Assembly: GCF_014705655.1 (NCBI RefSeq)
Contig: NZ_JACXIY010000015.1
Coordinates: forward strand, 62,001-126,000
Source of the DNA: Paenibacillus arenilitoris
GTDB lineage: Bacteria; Bacillota; Bacilli; Paenibacillales; Paenibacillaceae
Length of the DNA stretch: 64,000 bases
Reading direction: 5' to 3'
In this document: piece by piece, positions 34,782-44,023 of the stretch
How the letters are laid out: the number at the start of each line of letters is the position of its first letter
Position numbering within the stretch: position 1 is the first letter of the stretch
Made by a program: the position numbers and the translations under genes
The notes under the pieces: generated by a model
Database searches by the model: none
The model's input: the letters and a program-made list of their open reading frames with translations, nothing else
Told to the model about the DNA's origin: nothing

Positions 34782-35600
34782 ATGCAGAAGAACGCGATAA
34801 CGGCCGCTGCCGGCTGTCATCAAGAGGTTGTCTCGCTCGACAACGTCTCCTTTTCCTATCAGCAGCAGAACGTCATCACGAACCTTAGCTTCGGCGTGAA
34901 GGAGCGGGATTTCGTCGGCCTGATCGGGACGAACGGCGCGGGGAAAACGACGCTTCTCCGCATGATCGTAGGCTTGCTGAAGCCGACAGCCGGCTCGGTA
35001 CGACTGTTCGGGGAAGAGGTGTCGGCCTTCAAGCAATGGGAGAAAATCGGCTATGTGCCGCAGAAAAACGCCTTTAATCCGCTATTTCCGGCAACGGTAC
35101 GGGAAGTCGTCCTGTCGGGACTCTACAACCGGAATAAAATATTCAGGAAAATAGGCAAGGACGACCAGAGAAAGTGCGAGGACGCCCTTCAGGCCATGGG
35201 CATCGAGGATTTGCGCGACAAGCGGATCGGGCAATTGTCCGGCGGGCAGCAGCAGCGCGCATTTTTGGCTCGGGCTCTAATTAACAATCCGTCCTTGCTC
35301 ATCCTGGACGAGCCGACCGTAGGCATCGATACCGAAACGCAGGAAAGCTTCTTCCACATGATTAAGCACATGCACCAGCACCACAACATGACCTTCCTGA
35401 TGGTTTCGCACGATTTGGACATGATTCTCTCCTATCTGGGCGAGCGTCCCGCGGCCGAGAGCGGCAAGCTGAAGTTCCATATCAAGCATTCGCACGAAAC
35501 GCAGGACTGCGTGGAGAACGATCTGGCGCACAGCCTGAAGGGGCTGCGCGAGCAAATGGAGAGCGGGAAAGAGGTTGTTTTGATTGGAGATCGTAACTAG
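34782..35600 (+). CDS. znuC: Zinc ABC transporter ATP-binding protein
   Basis: 272-residue ABC ATPase for the zinc importer. Walker A GTNGAGKTT (about 49-57), signature LSGGQQQR (about 148), Walker B LLILDEPTVGID (about 168-179) and VSHDLDM switch are intact. The C-terminal tail (after about 215) is long and contains IKHSHETQDC, a possible metal site. The last 17 bases overlap znuB. Order A-C-B and the Zur box fit a Zur-controlled operon. Confidence 0.93.
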   Translation: MQKNAITAAAGCHQEVVSLDNVSFSYQQQNVITNLSFGVKERDFVGLIGTNGAGKTTLLRMIVGLLKPTAGSVRLFGEEVSAFKQWEKIGYVPQKNAFNPLFPATVREVVLSGLYNRNKIFRKIGKDDQRKCEDALQAMGIEDLRDKRIGQLSGGQQQRAFLARALINNPSLLILDEPTVGIDTETQESFFHMIKHMHQHHNMTFLMVSHDLDMILSYLGERPAAESGKLKFHIKHSHETQDCVENDLAHSLKGLREQMESGKEVVLIGDRN

Positions 35601-36393
35601 CGAGTTTTTTCAGCGGGCCCTTGTCGGGGGCTTGCTGATCGGCGTCACCGCCCCGCTTATGGGGTTATTTCTTGTGCTGCGGCGACTGTCCATGATCGGG
35701 GATACGTTGTCGCATGTATCGATCGCGGGCGTCGCGCTCGGCTTCCTGATCGGCGTGTACCCGATCGCGGTCGGGCTGTTGTTCGCGATTGCCGCATCGT
35801 TCGCGATAGAGAAGCTGCGCAAGGCTTACAAGACTTACGCGGAGCTGTCTATCGCGATTATTATGTCCGGCGGGGTAGCGCTCGCCTCCCTTCTGTTCAC
35901 GATGGGGAGAAATTTCAACATGAACGTGAACAGCTACTTGTTCGGAAGCATCTATACGCTGAACAATACGGATTTGTACGTAATCGGAGGCGTGACGGCC
36001 GCCGTGCTCATCGTCATCCGCACCCAGGTGAAGGAGCTGTTCCTCCTAACGTTCGACGAGGACGCGGCCGCGGTCAGCGGGTTGCCCGTCAAATTTTATA
36101 ATGTTATGATTAGCGTACTGACGGCGCTGGTCATCAGCGCGTCGATCAAAATCGTGGGAGCGCTCCTCGTGTCCGCTCTGTTGACCATTCCGGCGGCATG
36201 CAGCTTAATTGTAGCGCGCAGCTTCCGTCAAAGCGTCATGACCGTCGTCGTCGTCGGCGAGCTGGCCGTCGTGAGCGGCCTGCTGATCGCTGGCGTGTGG
36301 AACCTGGCTCCGGGCGGCACGATCGTTCTTCTGCTGATCGCGGTTCTATTAATGCTGCTATTGATTCGCCGAGGCGTACGGGTTGGCAGCTGA
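35584..36393 (+). CDS. znuB: Zinc ABC transporter permease
   Basis: 269-residue ABC-3 family permease with about eight hydrophobic segments. Family signatures are APLMGLFLVLRRLSMIGDTL and SHVSIAGVALGFL at the N-terminus, and AVSGLPVKFYN later. TTG 35584 is the start and overlaps znuC by 17 bases. The last gene of znuACB; no T-run terminator is visible before ccdA 26 bases on, so read-through is possible. Confidence 0.92.
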   Translation: MEIVTSEFFQRALVGGLLIGVTAPLMGLFLVLRRLSMIGDTLSHVSIAGVALGFLIGVYPIAVGLLFAIAASFAIEKLRKAYKTYAELSIAIIMSGGVALASLLFTMGRNFNMNVNSYLFGSIYTLNNTDLYVIGGVTAAVLIVIRTQVKELFLLTFDEDAAAVSGLPVKFYNVMISVLTALVISASIKIVGALLVSALLTIPAACSLIVARSFRQSVMTVVVVGELAVVSGLLIAGVWNLAPGGTIVLLLIAVLLMLLLIRRGVRVGS

Positions 36394-36419
36394 GCTGATA
36401 GGAATTGGAGTGAAGAAGC

Positions 36420-37133
36420 TTGTCCGATATTAATGTATGGCTGGCGTTCGGCGCCGGCTTTGCATCGTTTATTTCTCCGTGCTGCCTGCCGCTTTATCCT
36501 TCGTACTTATCTTATATAACGGGCATTTCGGTGACGGATTTGAAAGAAAACGCGCCCGACAGGAAGAAAAGGCTGCGCACGATGTCGCATACGCTGTTCT
36601 TCATCCTCGGCTTTTGCACCGTGTACTACGCGCTTGGTTACGGAACGAACGTTTTTGCCGAGTTTTTCAGCGAATACCGGCATCTGATCCGGCAATTATC
36701 CGCGATCTTGATTATTTTGATGGGATTGTTCCTTATCGGCTTGTTCCAGCCGCAGCTCCTCATGAAGGAGCGCCGGATGAACCTCATCCCGAAGAAAGCG
36801 AACTATGTCAGCTCGTTCATCTTCGGAATCGGCTTCTCGGCGGGTTGGACGCCGTGCATGGGACCGGCGCTGACCGCCATTCTGGGACTGGCCGCCACCG
36901 AGCCCGGCACGTGGTTTCAGCTTACGACGGCTTACGCGCTCGGCTTCGCGATCCCGTTCTTCGTGCTCGCGTTTTTCCTGGGAACGGCGAGATGGATATT
37001 GAAATATTCGGCCGCGGTCATGAAAATCGGGGGAGGCGTCATGATTTTGATGGGCATCCTGCTGTTCACCGACCAAATGACCAAAATCACGATCTGGCTC
37101 AATCTGATTACGCCGGAATGGCTGACCTTCTAA
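36420..37133 (+). CDS. ccdA: Cytochrome c biogenesis protein CcdA
   Basis: 237-residue membrane protein with six hydrophobic segments. The two redox cysteine regions are FASFISPCCLPLYPSYLSY and SAGWTPCMGPALTAILG, the standard CcdA pattern for passing electrons across the membrane to extracytoplasmic thiol proteins. The start is TTG 36420 with GGAG 36407-36410. It follows znuB closely and is read in the same direction. Its partner thioredoxin-like protein (ResA/CcdC type) is not in this window. Confidence 0.93.
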   Translation: MSDINVWLAFGAGFASFISPCCLPLYPSYLSYITGISVTDLKENAPDRKKRLRTMSHTLFFILGFCTVYYALGYGTNVFAEFFSEYRHLIRQLSAILIILMGLFLIGLFQPQLLMKERRMNLIPKKANYVSSFIFGIGFSAGWTPCMGPALTAILGLAATEPGTWFQLTTAYALGFAIPFFVLAFFLGTARWILKYSAAVMKIGGGVMILMGILLFTDQMTKITIWLNLITPEWLTF

Positions 37134-37153
37134 ACGCCGGAGAATATCCTTGG

Positions 37154-37183
37154 TTGCGGGGCATGCGGCAGAAAGTGTATGAT
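37154..37183 (+). promoter_or_regulatory. Candidate promoter of mntR
   Basis: TTGCGG (37154-37159), 18-base spacer, TATGAT (37178-37183), 56 bases before ATG 37239. Moderate match. Confidence 0.5.
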
Positions 37184-37238
37184 ACTTAGAGTAACGCCGA
37201 GGAAACTGGGTGAAGAAGTTGGGTTAGGGGGTTCTTCA

Positions 37239-37661
37239 ATGCCGACACCGAGCATGGAAGACTACTTGGAAAGAATTTATAAGCTTATCGACGAGAAAGG
37301 CTATGCGCGAGTATCGGATATAGCGGAAGGCCTTGAAGTGCATCCGTCCTCCGTGACGAAAATGATTCAAAAGCTCGACAAAGACAACTATTTGATCTAT
37401 GAAAAATACCGCGGTCTCGTATTGACGAATAAAGGAAAGAAGATGGGGAAGAGGCTGGTCGACCGGCACCAGCTGCTTGAATCGTTCTTGACGACGATCG
37501 GCGTGCAGGACGAAAATATTTATCAGGACGTGGAAGGCATCGAGCATCATCTCAGCTGGGACTCGATTACGTGCATCGAATCGTTGGTCGAATATTTCAA
37601 ACGCGATTCGCAAAGACTGGACGAGCTTCGGGCACTGCGTGCGGAGATGGACAGCGAATAG
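37239..37661 (+). CDS. mntR: Manganese-responsive transcriptional regulator MntR
   Basis: 140-residue DtxR/MntR-family repressor. All metal ligands known from B. subtilis MntR align at the same positions: Asp8, Glu11, His77, Glu99, Glu102, His103. The DNA-binding part is [20 protein letters not shown] (24-43). ATG 37239 has AGGGGG at a good distance, while the upstream in-frame extension (from 37179) lacks support. Its target transport genes are not in the window. It ends before a strong bidirectional terminator. Confidence 0.96.
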   Translation: MPTPSMEDYLERIYKLIDEKGYARVSDIAEGLEVHPSSVTKMIQKLDKDNYLIYEKYRGLVLTNKGKKMGKRLVDRHQLLESFLTTIGVQDENIYQDVEGIEHHLSWDSITCIESLVEYFKRDSQRLDELRALRAEMDSE

Positions 37662-37692
37662 GTACATAGACGGCCTGCTAGGCAGGCTAACA

Positions 37693-37726
37693 AAGAAGGT
37701 CTAAGGCGGACGCCTTAGACCTTCTT
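37693..37726. terminator. Bidirectional terminator between mntR and a convergent gene
   Basis: AAGAAGGTCTAAGGC (37693-37707) pairs perfectly with GCCTTAGACCTTCTT (37712-37726) around GGAC. It separates mntR from the minus-strand gene ending at 37737. Confidence 0.9.
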
Positions 37727-37736
37727 GATGTGGTCG

Positions 37737-38063
37737 TTAATGATATTTCGGCAAATCGTCGTCGTCGTCCTTGCCGCCTTCGATGACGCGGAAGGGAACC
37801 GTCTTCGATCGCGGCTTGGCCGATTTCGATTTTGCCGCGGCGGCGGCCCGGCCCGGCTTCACCTGCGGGCGTCCCTGTCGCGAGCCGCCGTACCCTCTTA
37901 AGAAAGAAGGAGGATATTTATACAACAGGTAAATGCCGCCCAGTACCACGATCGGAATGATGAACGAGCTCGGGCTTAAAATTACGCTGTACACCAGTCC
38001 GATCGCAAGCAGCGCCAACAGGCCGATCGTCCAAGCATTCCATCTACTCGGCATTCTGCTCAT
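37737..38063 (-). CDS. Small membrane protein with basic-acidic tail, unknown
   Basis: 108 residues. Two hydrophobic helices (about 10-30 and 33-48, with LLALLAIGLVYSVIL and FIIPIVVLGGIYLLY) precede a Gly/Arg/Lys/Ala-rich linker (50-85) and a tail ending GGKDDDDDLPKYH. No domain is recognised. ATG 38063 has GGAGAGGCGG upstream. It lies 38 bases beyond the yqhQ stop on the same strand and is probably co-transcribed with it. Confidence 0.65.
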   Translation of the reverse strand: MSRMPSRWNAWTIGLLALLAIGLVYSVILSPSSFIIPIVVLGGIYLLYKYPPSFLRGYGGSRQGRPQVKPGRAAAAAKSKSAKPRSKTVPFRVIEGGKDDDDDLPKYH

Positions 38064-38101
38064 CGTGCATACCGCCTCTCCGCATGAAGTGTGTGATTCG
38101 T

Positions 38102-39049
38102 TTATTTCATTTGCTGATCAAGCTCGCGCATCCGGTTGAACGAAGCGATGGATACGGCGACCTGTTCGTCCTTGGGCTCCTTCGTCGTAAGCAGCTGCAG
38201 CCACAGCCCCGGAAAACCGAGGTATCGAAGTATGGGCACTTCCCGGAGCGCGTTCGTCCAGCGCAATACTTCGTACGATATGCCAAGCACGAGCGGCAGG
38301 AGCAAAATTCGGATATAGATGCGCTCCCATATCGTTTCCCAAGTGAAAATCGGCAGCGAATAGACGATGACGCCGACGATGACCGTAAAGACGATGAAGC
38401 TCGAGCCGCAGCGGTAATGCAGCCTGCTGTACTTCTGGACGTTGCGAACCGTAAGCTCCTCGCCCGCTTCGTAAGCGCTGATGACCTTATGCTCCGCGCC
38501 ATGGTATTGAAACAGCCGCTTGATCAGCGGAGTCATGGAGATGAAGTATAAATAAGCGAGAAGCAGAATGATCTTAATAAGTCCCTCTAGCAAATTATGG
38601 GCGATTTTATTGTCGAACGCGCCCGCGAACAGCAATTCTTCAAGCGCCGCCGGAGCCGCCGTAAAGATCAATTTGCCGAAAATAAACGAGAGCACGCCGG
38701 CAACCGCGACGCCGACGATCATGCTCAGACTCCATCCGCCGCCTTTCTTCTCTTCCTTGACGGGCGTATGGTCCGGCTGTTCGCCGGCTTCGTCTTCGGC
38801 ATAGGCTTCCATTGAAAAGTTCAAATGCTGGGACCCTTTGGCGCTCGATTCGATGATGCCGACCACGCCGCGAACGAGCGGGATCTTCTTAAGCCGCTGC
38901 ACCCAGCGCTGAGAGGTTCGGGGCACCTCGTAAAACACGATTTCGTCATTTTTGCGGCGGACGGCCGTTACGTTCACGTGCTTCCCGGCGAACATAACGC
39001 CTTCGATAACCGCCTGTCCGCCATATATACCACGGGAGTCTTGCGGCAA
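38102..39049 (-). CDS. yqhQ: DUF1385 membrane protein YqhQ
   Basis: 315 residues from TTG 39049. The N-terminus reads PQDSRGIYGGQAVIEGVMFA, the hallmark of YqhQ (DUF1385), followed by several hydrophobic segments (from about residue 110) and YHGAEHKVISAYEAGEELT. The open frame extends to 39154, but a good promoter lies inside that extension, and AAGGAAGGTGA sits seven bases before TTG 39049. The shortened form also matches the family length. Function is not firmly known. It is divergent from yqhR, as in Bacillus. Confidence 0.88.
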   Translation of the reverse strand: MPQDSRGIYGGQAVIEGVMFAGKHVNVTAVRRKNDEIVFYEVPRTSQRWVQRLKKIPLVRGVVGIIESSAKGSQHLNFSMEAYAEDEAGEQPDHTPVKEEKKGGGWSLSMIVGVAVAGVLSFIFGKLIFTAAPAALEELLFAGAFDNKIAHNLLEGLIKIILLLAYLYFISMTPLIKRLFQYHGAEHKVISAYEAGEELTVRNVQKYSRLHYRCGSSFIVFTVIVGVIVYSLPIFTWETIWERIYIRILLLPLVLGISYEVLRWTNALREVPILRYLGFPGLWLQLLTTKEPKDEQVAVSIASFNRMRELDQQMK

Positions 39050-39124
39050 TTGCTTGTCACCTTCCTTGAGTAGGTTTTCGCCTCCGAACTTGAGGGCGAA
39101 TGCTGCTATCGGTATCGTAACTCC

Positions 39125-39154
39125 ATTGTACTTGATCGAGCGGCCAATTGCCAA
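39125..39154 (-). promoter_or_regulatory. Promoter of yqhQ (minus strand)
   Basis: On the minus strand TTGGCA (39149-39154), 18-base spacer, TACAAT (39125-39130). It lies inside the longest open frame of yqhQ, which argues for the downstream start at 39049. Confidence 0.7.
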
Positions 39155-39257
39155 CGCTCCGCGGGCGATGGAAGCTGAGTTAGCGGACGGTTACGGTTCG
39201 CCGTTTTTTCATATACTAAGCCCGTCGCCATAACAAAACGGAATGGAGGAGCAAGCA

Positions 39258-39764
39258 ATGGCAACGAACAGGAAACGCAGCAACGGAAGCAGCCTGCATC
39301 ACGATACGAATCCTTGGCTGTACGCGGTCAAAATCGGTTTTTTCGCCGGCCTCATTTGGGGCATCGTGCGCTGGCTCTTCTATGCGATGAAATTTACGAC
39401 GATTCTGCCGGGCTTTGCCGCCGACCCGTTCTTCCGGGAATCGTTCCTGAAGACGGGCTGGGGTATGGTCGTCGGGATCGGATGCTTTATCGCGCTGTCG
39501 ATCATCGCGGCTCTGCTGTATTACGTTCTGCTCGGACGCATGAGAGGCCCGTGGCCGGGAATCGTTTACGGCTTGGCGTGGTGGGCGCTTCTATTCGTTG
39601 CGCTCGGCCCATTGCTCGGGGTGATGGCAGGCGTGACGAAGGAAGGCTGGAATACGCTCTTTTCGGAGCTTTGCGTCTTTTTGCTGTGGGGCGCGTTCAT
39701 CGGCTATTCGATCGCGTTCGAATTTACGGACGAAGCTTCGCGGGAGCCGCTGGGCGCCCATTGA
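39258..39764 (+). CDS. yqhR: Membrane protein YqhR
   Basis: 168 residues with four hydrophobic segments. It follows the YqhR pattern: NPWLYAVKIGFFAGLIWGIV, RWLFYAMKFTTILPGF and FLKTGWGMVVGIGCFI. ATG 39258 is chosen because GGAGGAGC lies seven bases before it; ATG 39243 is in frame but lies against the ribosome site. It is divergent from yqhQ and precedes aroQ, the same order as in Bacillus. Function unknown. Confidence 0.87.
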   Translation: MATNRKRSNGSSLHHDTNPWLYAVKIGFFAGLIWGIVRWLFYAMKFTTILPGFAADPFFRESFLKTGWGMVVGIGCFIALSIIAALLYYVLLGRMRGPWPGIVYGLAWWALLFVALGPLLGVMAGVTKEGWNTLFSELCVFLLWGAFIGYSIAFEFTDEASREPLGAH

Positions 39765-39775
39765 CTGAAATCCAC

Positions 39776-39805
39776 TTCTCAAGCGCAGGGCATTTGTGGT
39801 AAAAT
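39776..39805 (+). promoter_or_regulatory. Promoter of aroQ-yqhT-efp
   Basis: TTCTCA (39776-39781), 18-base spacer, TAAAAT (39800-39805), with an extended -10 TG-n (39797-39799). It is about 52 bases before the aroQ TTG start. Confidence 0.55.
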
Positions 39806-39857
39806 GTCTAATGGACTTTGAAGCCATGCCGTTTTCGGTTAATTGGGAGGTACGGAA

Positions 39858-40316
39858 TTGCGCAGCATTTTGATATTGAACGGACCGAATCTGAACATGC
39901 TCGGCATACGCGAGCCGGGCGTTTACGGAACGGATACGCTGGCTTCCATCGAATCGGCGCTGAAGGAGAAGGCCGAAGCGCTAGGCGTGCGGGCCGAGTT
40001 TTTTCAAACGAATCACGAAGGCGAAATGATTGATCGGATACATAGCGCGTACGGCAAGGCGGACGGCATCGTCATCAATCCCGGCGCATGGACGCATTAC
40101 AGCTATGCCCTGCGCGACGCCCTAAGCGCGGTGGGGCTGCCGGTGATCGAGGTGCATCTGTCGAACATTCACAAGAGGGAAACGTTCCGCCATGTCTCGG
40201 TCATCGCGCCGGTGGCCGTCGGCCAAATCGCCGGCTTCGGCGCTCACGGTTACGAATTGGGCCTTACGGCGCTGTTGCGCCATCTGGAAATTGCGGAAGC
40301 TAGCAGGAAAGGATGA
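39858..40316 (+). CDS. aroQ: Type II 3-dehydroquinate dehydratase
   Basis: 152-residue shikimate-pathway enzyme that dehydrates 3-dehydroquinate. The N-terminus [21 protein letters not shown] includes the catalytic region, then [16 protein letters not shown] and [20 protein letters not shown] 39858 follows GGGAGG at seven bases; the product then begins [11 protein letters not shown], the usual start. It is eight bases from the M24 peptidase gene, so the two form an operon, as in Bacillus (yqhS-yqhT). Confidence 0.95.
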   Translation: MRSILILNGPNLNMLGIREPGVYGTDTLASIESALKEKAEALGVRAEFFQTNHEGEMIDRIHSAYGKADGIVINPGAWTHYSYALRDALSAVGLPVIEVHLSNIHKRETFRHVSVIAPVAVGQIAGFGAHGYELGLTALLRHLEIAEASRKG

Positions 40317-40323
40317 AGCGGAT

Positions 40324-41397
40324 ATGCCAAACGATAGAGTGAAACGGCTTCGCCAAGCGCTCGAGGAGCAGGGGCTCGAAGCGATTCTGATCGGAAGCGC
40401 GCACAACCGCCGCTACGTCAGCGGATTTACCGGCTCCTCCGGTATGGTGCTCGTCACGTCTTCCGAAAGCTACCTGCTCACGGACTTCCGTTATCGCATG
40501 CAGGCGCCGCAGCAGGCGGCCGGCTTTCAAATCGTCGAGCACGGGCCGAGCCCGATCGAGGACGTGCGCGAGCTGCTGCGGCAGAACAACCTGACGAAGC
40601 TTGCGTTCGAACAAGAACACGTCGTATACAGCGAATACGCCGCCTGGTCGAAAGCGCTGGCCGGCGTTGCGCTGCAGCCTGCGGCAGGCATCGTCGAGAG
40701 GCTTCGCATGATAAAGGATGCGGCGGAGCTGCAAATTATGCAGGAAGCGGCGGACCTGGCGGATCATACGTTCGGCCATGTGCAGCAGCTGATCCGTACG
40801 GGCGTCCGCGAGACGGATATCGCCCTCGAGATGGAAGTGTACATGCGAAGCCGCGGCGCGACTTCATCCTCGTTCGATACGATCGTCGCCTCCGGCGAAC
40901 GGTCGGCGCTGCCGCACGGCGTCGCAAGCGACCGCGTCATCGGCGCGAACGAGTTCGTCAAGCTTGATTTCGGCGCCTATTACAACGGATATTGCTCCGA
41001 CCTGACGCGCACCGTCGTCGTCGGCAAGCCGTCGGAGAAGCATCGCGAGATTTACAATATCGTGCTTGAGGCACAGCTGCACGCGCTTGCGCATATCAAG
41101 CCGGGCATGAGCGGCCGCGAAGCGGACGCGCTGGCGCGCGACATCATCACGAAATACGGCTACGGCGATCAGTTCGGCCACGGTACCGGACACGGGCTCG
41201 GGATGGAGATCCATGAAGCGCCGAGATTGTCGAAGCTCAGCGACACGATTTTAACCCCCGGCATGACTGTGACGGTAGAGCCCGGCATATACGTCCCCGG
41301 CTTCGGCGGCGTGCGGATCGAGGACGACATCGTCATCACGGACACCGGTATTAAAATATTAACCTCTTCACCGAAGGAATTGATTACTTTAGGTTAA
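40324..41397 (+). CDS. M24 family metallopeptidase (Xaa-Pro aminopeptidase-like, YqhT)
   Basis: 357 residues. A creatinase-type N-domain (1-130) is followed by the pita-bread catalytic domain with five metal ligands: two Asp in [16 protein letters not shown], His in [14 protein letters not shown], Glu in VEPGIY and Glu in GGVRIEDD. Likely removes N-terminal residues next to proline. AGCGGAT lies before ATG 40324. It precedes efp by 31 bases, the conserved aroQ-yqhT-efp cluster. Confidence 0.93.
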   Translation: MPNDRVKRLRQALEEQGLEAILIGSAHNRRYVSGFTGSSGMVLVTSSESYLLTDFRYRMQAPQQAAGFQIVEHGPSPIEDVRELLRQNNLTKLAFEQEHVVYSEYAAWSKALAGVALQPAAGIVERLRMIKDAAELQIMQEAADLADHTFGHVQQLIRTGVRETDIALEMEVYMRSRGATSSSFDTIVASGERSALPHGVASDRVIGANEFVKLDFGAYYNGYCSDLTRTVVVGKPSEKHREIYNIVLEAQLHALAHIKPGMSGREADALARDIITKYGYGDQFGHGTGHGLGMEIHEAPRLSKLSDTILTPGMTVTVEPGIYVPGFGGVRIEDDIVITDTGIKILTSSPKELITLG

Positions 41398-41428
41398 GGG
41401 AACTATTCAATCCAGGAGGGAATCAGCA

Positions 41429-41986
41429 ATGATTTCAGTAAACGATTTTAAGACAGGCTTGACCGTACAAGTAGATTCCGATATTTTCACCGTGCTGGAC
41501 TTTCAACACGTTAAGCCGGGCAAAGGCGCAGCATTCGTACGCTCCAAGCTGAAGAACCTCCGCAACGGCAACGTTGTGGAGAAAACGTTCCGTGCGGGCG
41601 AGACGATCGGCCGCGCGATCATCGAGAACCGCGAAGTTCAGTACTTGTACAACTCCGGCTCCGAGTATACGTTCATGGACAACGAGACGTTCGACCAGTT
41701 CAACCTGGACAAGGCGCAGCTCGAATGGGAGCTTAACTTCCTGAAAGAAAACATGAACGTCAACATTACGAGCTACCAAGGCGAAATTCTCGGCATCCAA
41801 ATGGCCAACAGCGTCGAGCTGAAGGTCGTCGAGACGGAGCCGGGCGTCAAAGGCAACACCGCCCAAGGCGCCACCAAAAACGCGAAGGTCGAAACCGGGC
41901 TGAACGTTCAAGTGCCGCTGTTCATTAATGAAGGCGACGTTCTGCTGGTCGATACCCGCGAAGGCAAGTACATTTCGCGCGCATAA
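41429..41986 (+). CDS. efp: Elongation factor P
   Basis: 185 residues with three beta-barrel domains; it relieves ribosome stalling at proline runs. The modification-site loop is [10 protein letters not shown] with Lys32, the position carrying a 5-aminopentanol group in B. subtilis EF-P. CCAGGAGGGAATCAGCA precedes ATG 41429. It is the last gene of the aroQ-yqhT-efp cluster, followed by a strong terminator. Confidence 0.97.
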   Translation: MISVNDFKTGLTVQVDSDIFTVLDFQHVKPGKGAAFVRSKLKNLRNGNVVEKTFRAGETIGRAIIENREVQYLYNSGSEYTFMDNETFDQFNLDKAQLEWELNFLKENMNVNITSYQGEILGIQMANSVELKVVETEPGVKGNTAQGATKNAKVETGLNVQVPLFINEGDVLLVDTREGKYISRA

Positions 41987-42004
41987 GATGAATGCGTCAT
42001 CCGG

Positions 42005-42032
42005 CCGCCCGTGCAAAACGGGCGGTTTTTTC
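42005..42032 (+). terminator. Terminator of efp
   Basis: CCGCCCGT (42005-42012) pairs with ACGGGCGG (42018-42025), then TTTTTT. Canonical. Confidence 0.93.
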
Positions 42033-42064
42033 ATAGGCGGTTATACCCAAAAGGCGGCATGTTG

Positions 42065-42073
42065 TGGTATAAT
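42065..42073 (+). promoter_or_regulatory. Extended -10 promoter of the aspartate kinase gene
   Basis: TGG followed by perfect TATAAT (42068-42073). No convincing -35. It lies 43 bases before TTG 42116, so the leader is too short for a lysine riboswitch. Confidence 0.55.
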
Positions 42074-42115
42074 ATTATCTTGTATGTATATGTCAAGGTT
42101 GGGAGTGGATCAGCT

Positions 42116-43369
42116 TTGTCGTTGATAGTGATGAAGTTTGGCGGCAGCTCGGTCGGAACGCCGGAGCGGATGCAAAGAGTCGCAAAGCGAATTATTGAGA
42201 GGCAGCGGGAGGGCAACGATATCGTTGTCGTCGTGTCTGCCATGGGAGATACGACAGACGATTTGATCGATCAGTCGAAGCAGTTGAATCCGAATCCGCC
42301 GGCGAGGGAAATGGATATGCTGCTGTCCGTCGGCGAACAAATATCGATCGCCCTGCTTTCGATGACGATTCATCGGATGGGCGCCGGGGCGGTGTCCTTC
42401 ACGGGCTGGCAGGCCGGCATCCGTACGGAGGCGCTGCACGGGAAAGCGAAGATGACCGACATTAGACCGGATCGCGTCTTCAAGGCGCTTGAGCAGGGGA
42501 ACGTCGCCATCATTGCGGGTTTCCAGGGCATGAGCGAAGACGGGGAAATCACAACGCTCGGGCGTGGCGGCTCCGATACGACGGCCGTCGCGGTTGCGGC
42601 GGCGATGAAGGCCGACGTGTGCGAGATTTATACGGATGTGGACGGCGTTTATTCGACGGACCCCCGCGTCGTGAAGAACGCGCGCAAGCTCGCCGAGATT
42701 TCATACGACGAGATGCTGGAGCTCGCGAATCTGGGAGCGGCGGTGCTTCATCCCCGCGCGGTGGAGTACGCCAAGCACAATAACGTAAAGCTGGTCGTTC
42801 GTTCCAGCTTTACCCAAAACGAAGGTACGAGTGTGAAGGAGGAAGCGGTCATGGAGCAAGGCGTGGTCGTTCGCGGCATCGCGTTTGACAAAAATGTAGC
42901 TAGAATCAGCATTATGGGCGTGGAGGACGTTCCGGGCGTGCTGGCCAACGTATTCGGGGCGCTCGCGAGCAACGGAATCGACGTCGACATTATCGTGCAA
43001 AGCGGCGTGCAGGACGGCAAAGCCGACTTTTCCTTCACGCTTTCCGGCGACGACCAAGACAAAGCGATCTCGGTCATCGAAGGCATCCGCGGCACCGTGC
43101 CTTTCCGCGAGACGACGTCCGAGTCGGATTTGGTGAAAATTTCGATCGTCGGCGCGGGCATGGTCAGCAATCCGGGCGTCGCGGCCAAAATGTTCGAGGC
43201 GATTTCTTCGCTCGGCGTCAGCATCAAAATGGTCAGCACTTCCGAAATTAAAGTGTCCTGCGTCATTTCCGCGGAACCTTTAAACGACGTCGTTCGAGCC
43301 CTTCATACGGCTTACGGCCTCGATACGGCGGAGCAGGCATTCGTCGGCGGCCCGCAGGAGCGCCGATAA
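42116..43369 (+). CDS. Aspartate kinase
   Basis: 417-residue aspartokinase, the first step towards lysine, methionine, threonine and diaminopimelate. The N-terminus MSLIVMKFGGSSVGTPERM is typical. Other motifs are TLGRGGSDTTAVAVAAAMKA (about 157) and EIYTDVDGVYSTDPR. Two ACT domains at the C-terminus (from about 265: VPGVLANVFGALASNG and GAGMVSNPGVAAKMFEA) indicate feedback control. TTG 42116 has GGGAG upstream; ATG 42131 is an alternative. It resembles the LysC/DapG group and cannot be split further by eye. Confidence 0.93.
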   Translation: MSLIVMKFGGSSVGTPERMQRVAKRIIERQREGNDIVVVVSAMGDTTDDLIDQSKQLNPNPPAREMDMLLSVGEQISIALLSMTIHRMGAGAVSFTGWQAGIRTEALHGKAKMTDIRPDRVFKALEQGNVAIIAGFQGMSEDGEITTLGRGGSDTTAVAVAAAMKADVCEIYTDVDGVYSTDPRVVKNARKLAEISYDEMLELANLGAAVLHPRAVEYAKHNNVKLVVRSSFTQNEGTSVKEEAVMEQGVVVRGIAFDKNVARISIMGVEDVPGVLANVFGALASNGIDVDIIVQSGVQDGKADFSFTLSGDDQDKAISVIEGIRGTVPFRETTSESDLVKISIVGAGMVSNPGVAAKMFEAISSLGVSIKMVSTSEIKVSCVISAEPLNDVVRALHTAYGLDTAEQAFVGGPQERR

Positions 43370-43404
43370 TTTTACAGCTTCAACCCGTCCTAATTCCAAT
43401 TCAT

Positions 43405-43462
43405 GAAGAAGGGGTTACCCCGCAGGCGCGAAGATTCGTGCCACCGGGGTATCCCCTCTTCG
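43405..43462. terminator. Terminator between aspartate kinase and the convergent DUF441 gene
   Basis: GAAGAAGGGG-TT-ACCCC (from 43405) pairs with GGGGT-AT-CCCCTCTTC (to 43462), a long imperfect stem with short T-runs. It separates two convergent genes. Confidence 0.75.
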
Positions 43463-43475
43463 GTTTGCTCGGCGA

Positions 43476-43937
43476 TCATCCGCTCAGCAATTTGAACAGC
43501 TTGTACAATATCGCGGTAATGCCCGCAGCCATGAGCGGCCCTACCGGGACGCCGCGCATGAATACGATGCCGATGATCGAGCCGATGACGAGGCCGACGA
43601 TGATTTGTGGATCGATTCGCAGCAGGTCGAGCCCTTTGCCGTTAATGTACGTGGCCGCCGCGCCGCCGAGCAGGGCGAGCCATCCCGGCCAGGTCGTCAG
43701 GATGGCCGTAATGTCCTTCGTCTGAATTTTGCCTGCCGCGAACGGAACCAGCACGCTTAACGTCAGGAACAGGAGGCCTAGCTCGAGTCCGCGACGTTCG
43801 ACGGTCGGAAGAAATCGTTCCAGATGTACGAGCTTGATCGCAAGCAGAAGACAGGCGGCCGTCGCGATAATCGGCGACCGTCCGATTAATCCGATGATGA
43901 TAAGAGCAACCAAAACGATTTCTCCAGCCATTGCCAT
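43476..43937 (-). CDS. DUF441 family membrane protein (YtwI-like)
   Basis: 153 residues with four hydrophobic segments. It follows the DUF441 pattern, with [39 protein letters not shown] and [22 protein letters not shown] 43937 is given; the next in-frame ATG (43931) has a better-spaced GAGGAG. The function of the family is unknown. It stands alone, convergent with the aspartate kinase gene. Confidence 0.85.
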   Translation of the reverse strand: MAMAGEIVLVALIIIGLIGRSPIIATAACLLLAIKLVHLERFLPTVERRGLELGLLFLTLSVLVPFAAGKIQTKDITAILTTWPGWLALLGGAAATYINGKGLDLLRIDPQIIVGLVIGSIIGIVFMRGVPVGPLMAAGITAILYKLFKLLSG

Positions 43938-44023
43938 GGACTCCTCACGCGAGCAAAATAATCGCGGCGGCGAATCGGCCGCGGTTATTCATTTATATGG
44001 ACAATCCCGTCCCCTTATGTCTG

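Noticed and set aside
42074..42115. Lysine riboswitch ahead of the aspartate kinase gene
   Set aside because: The leader is only about 40 bases, far too short.
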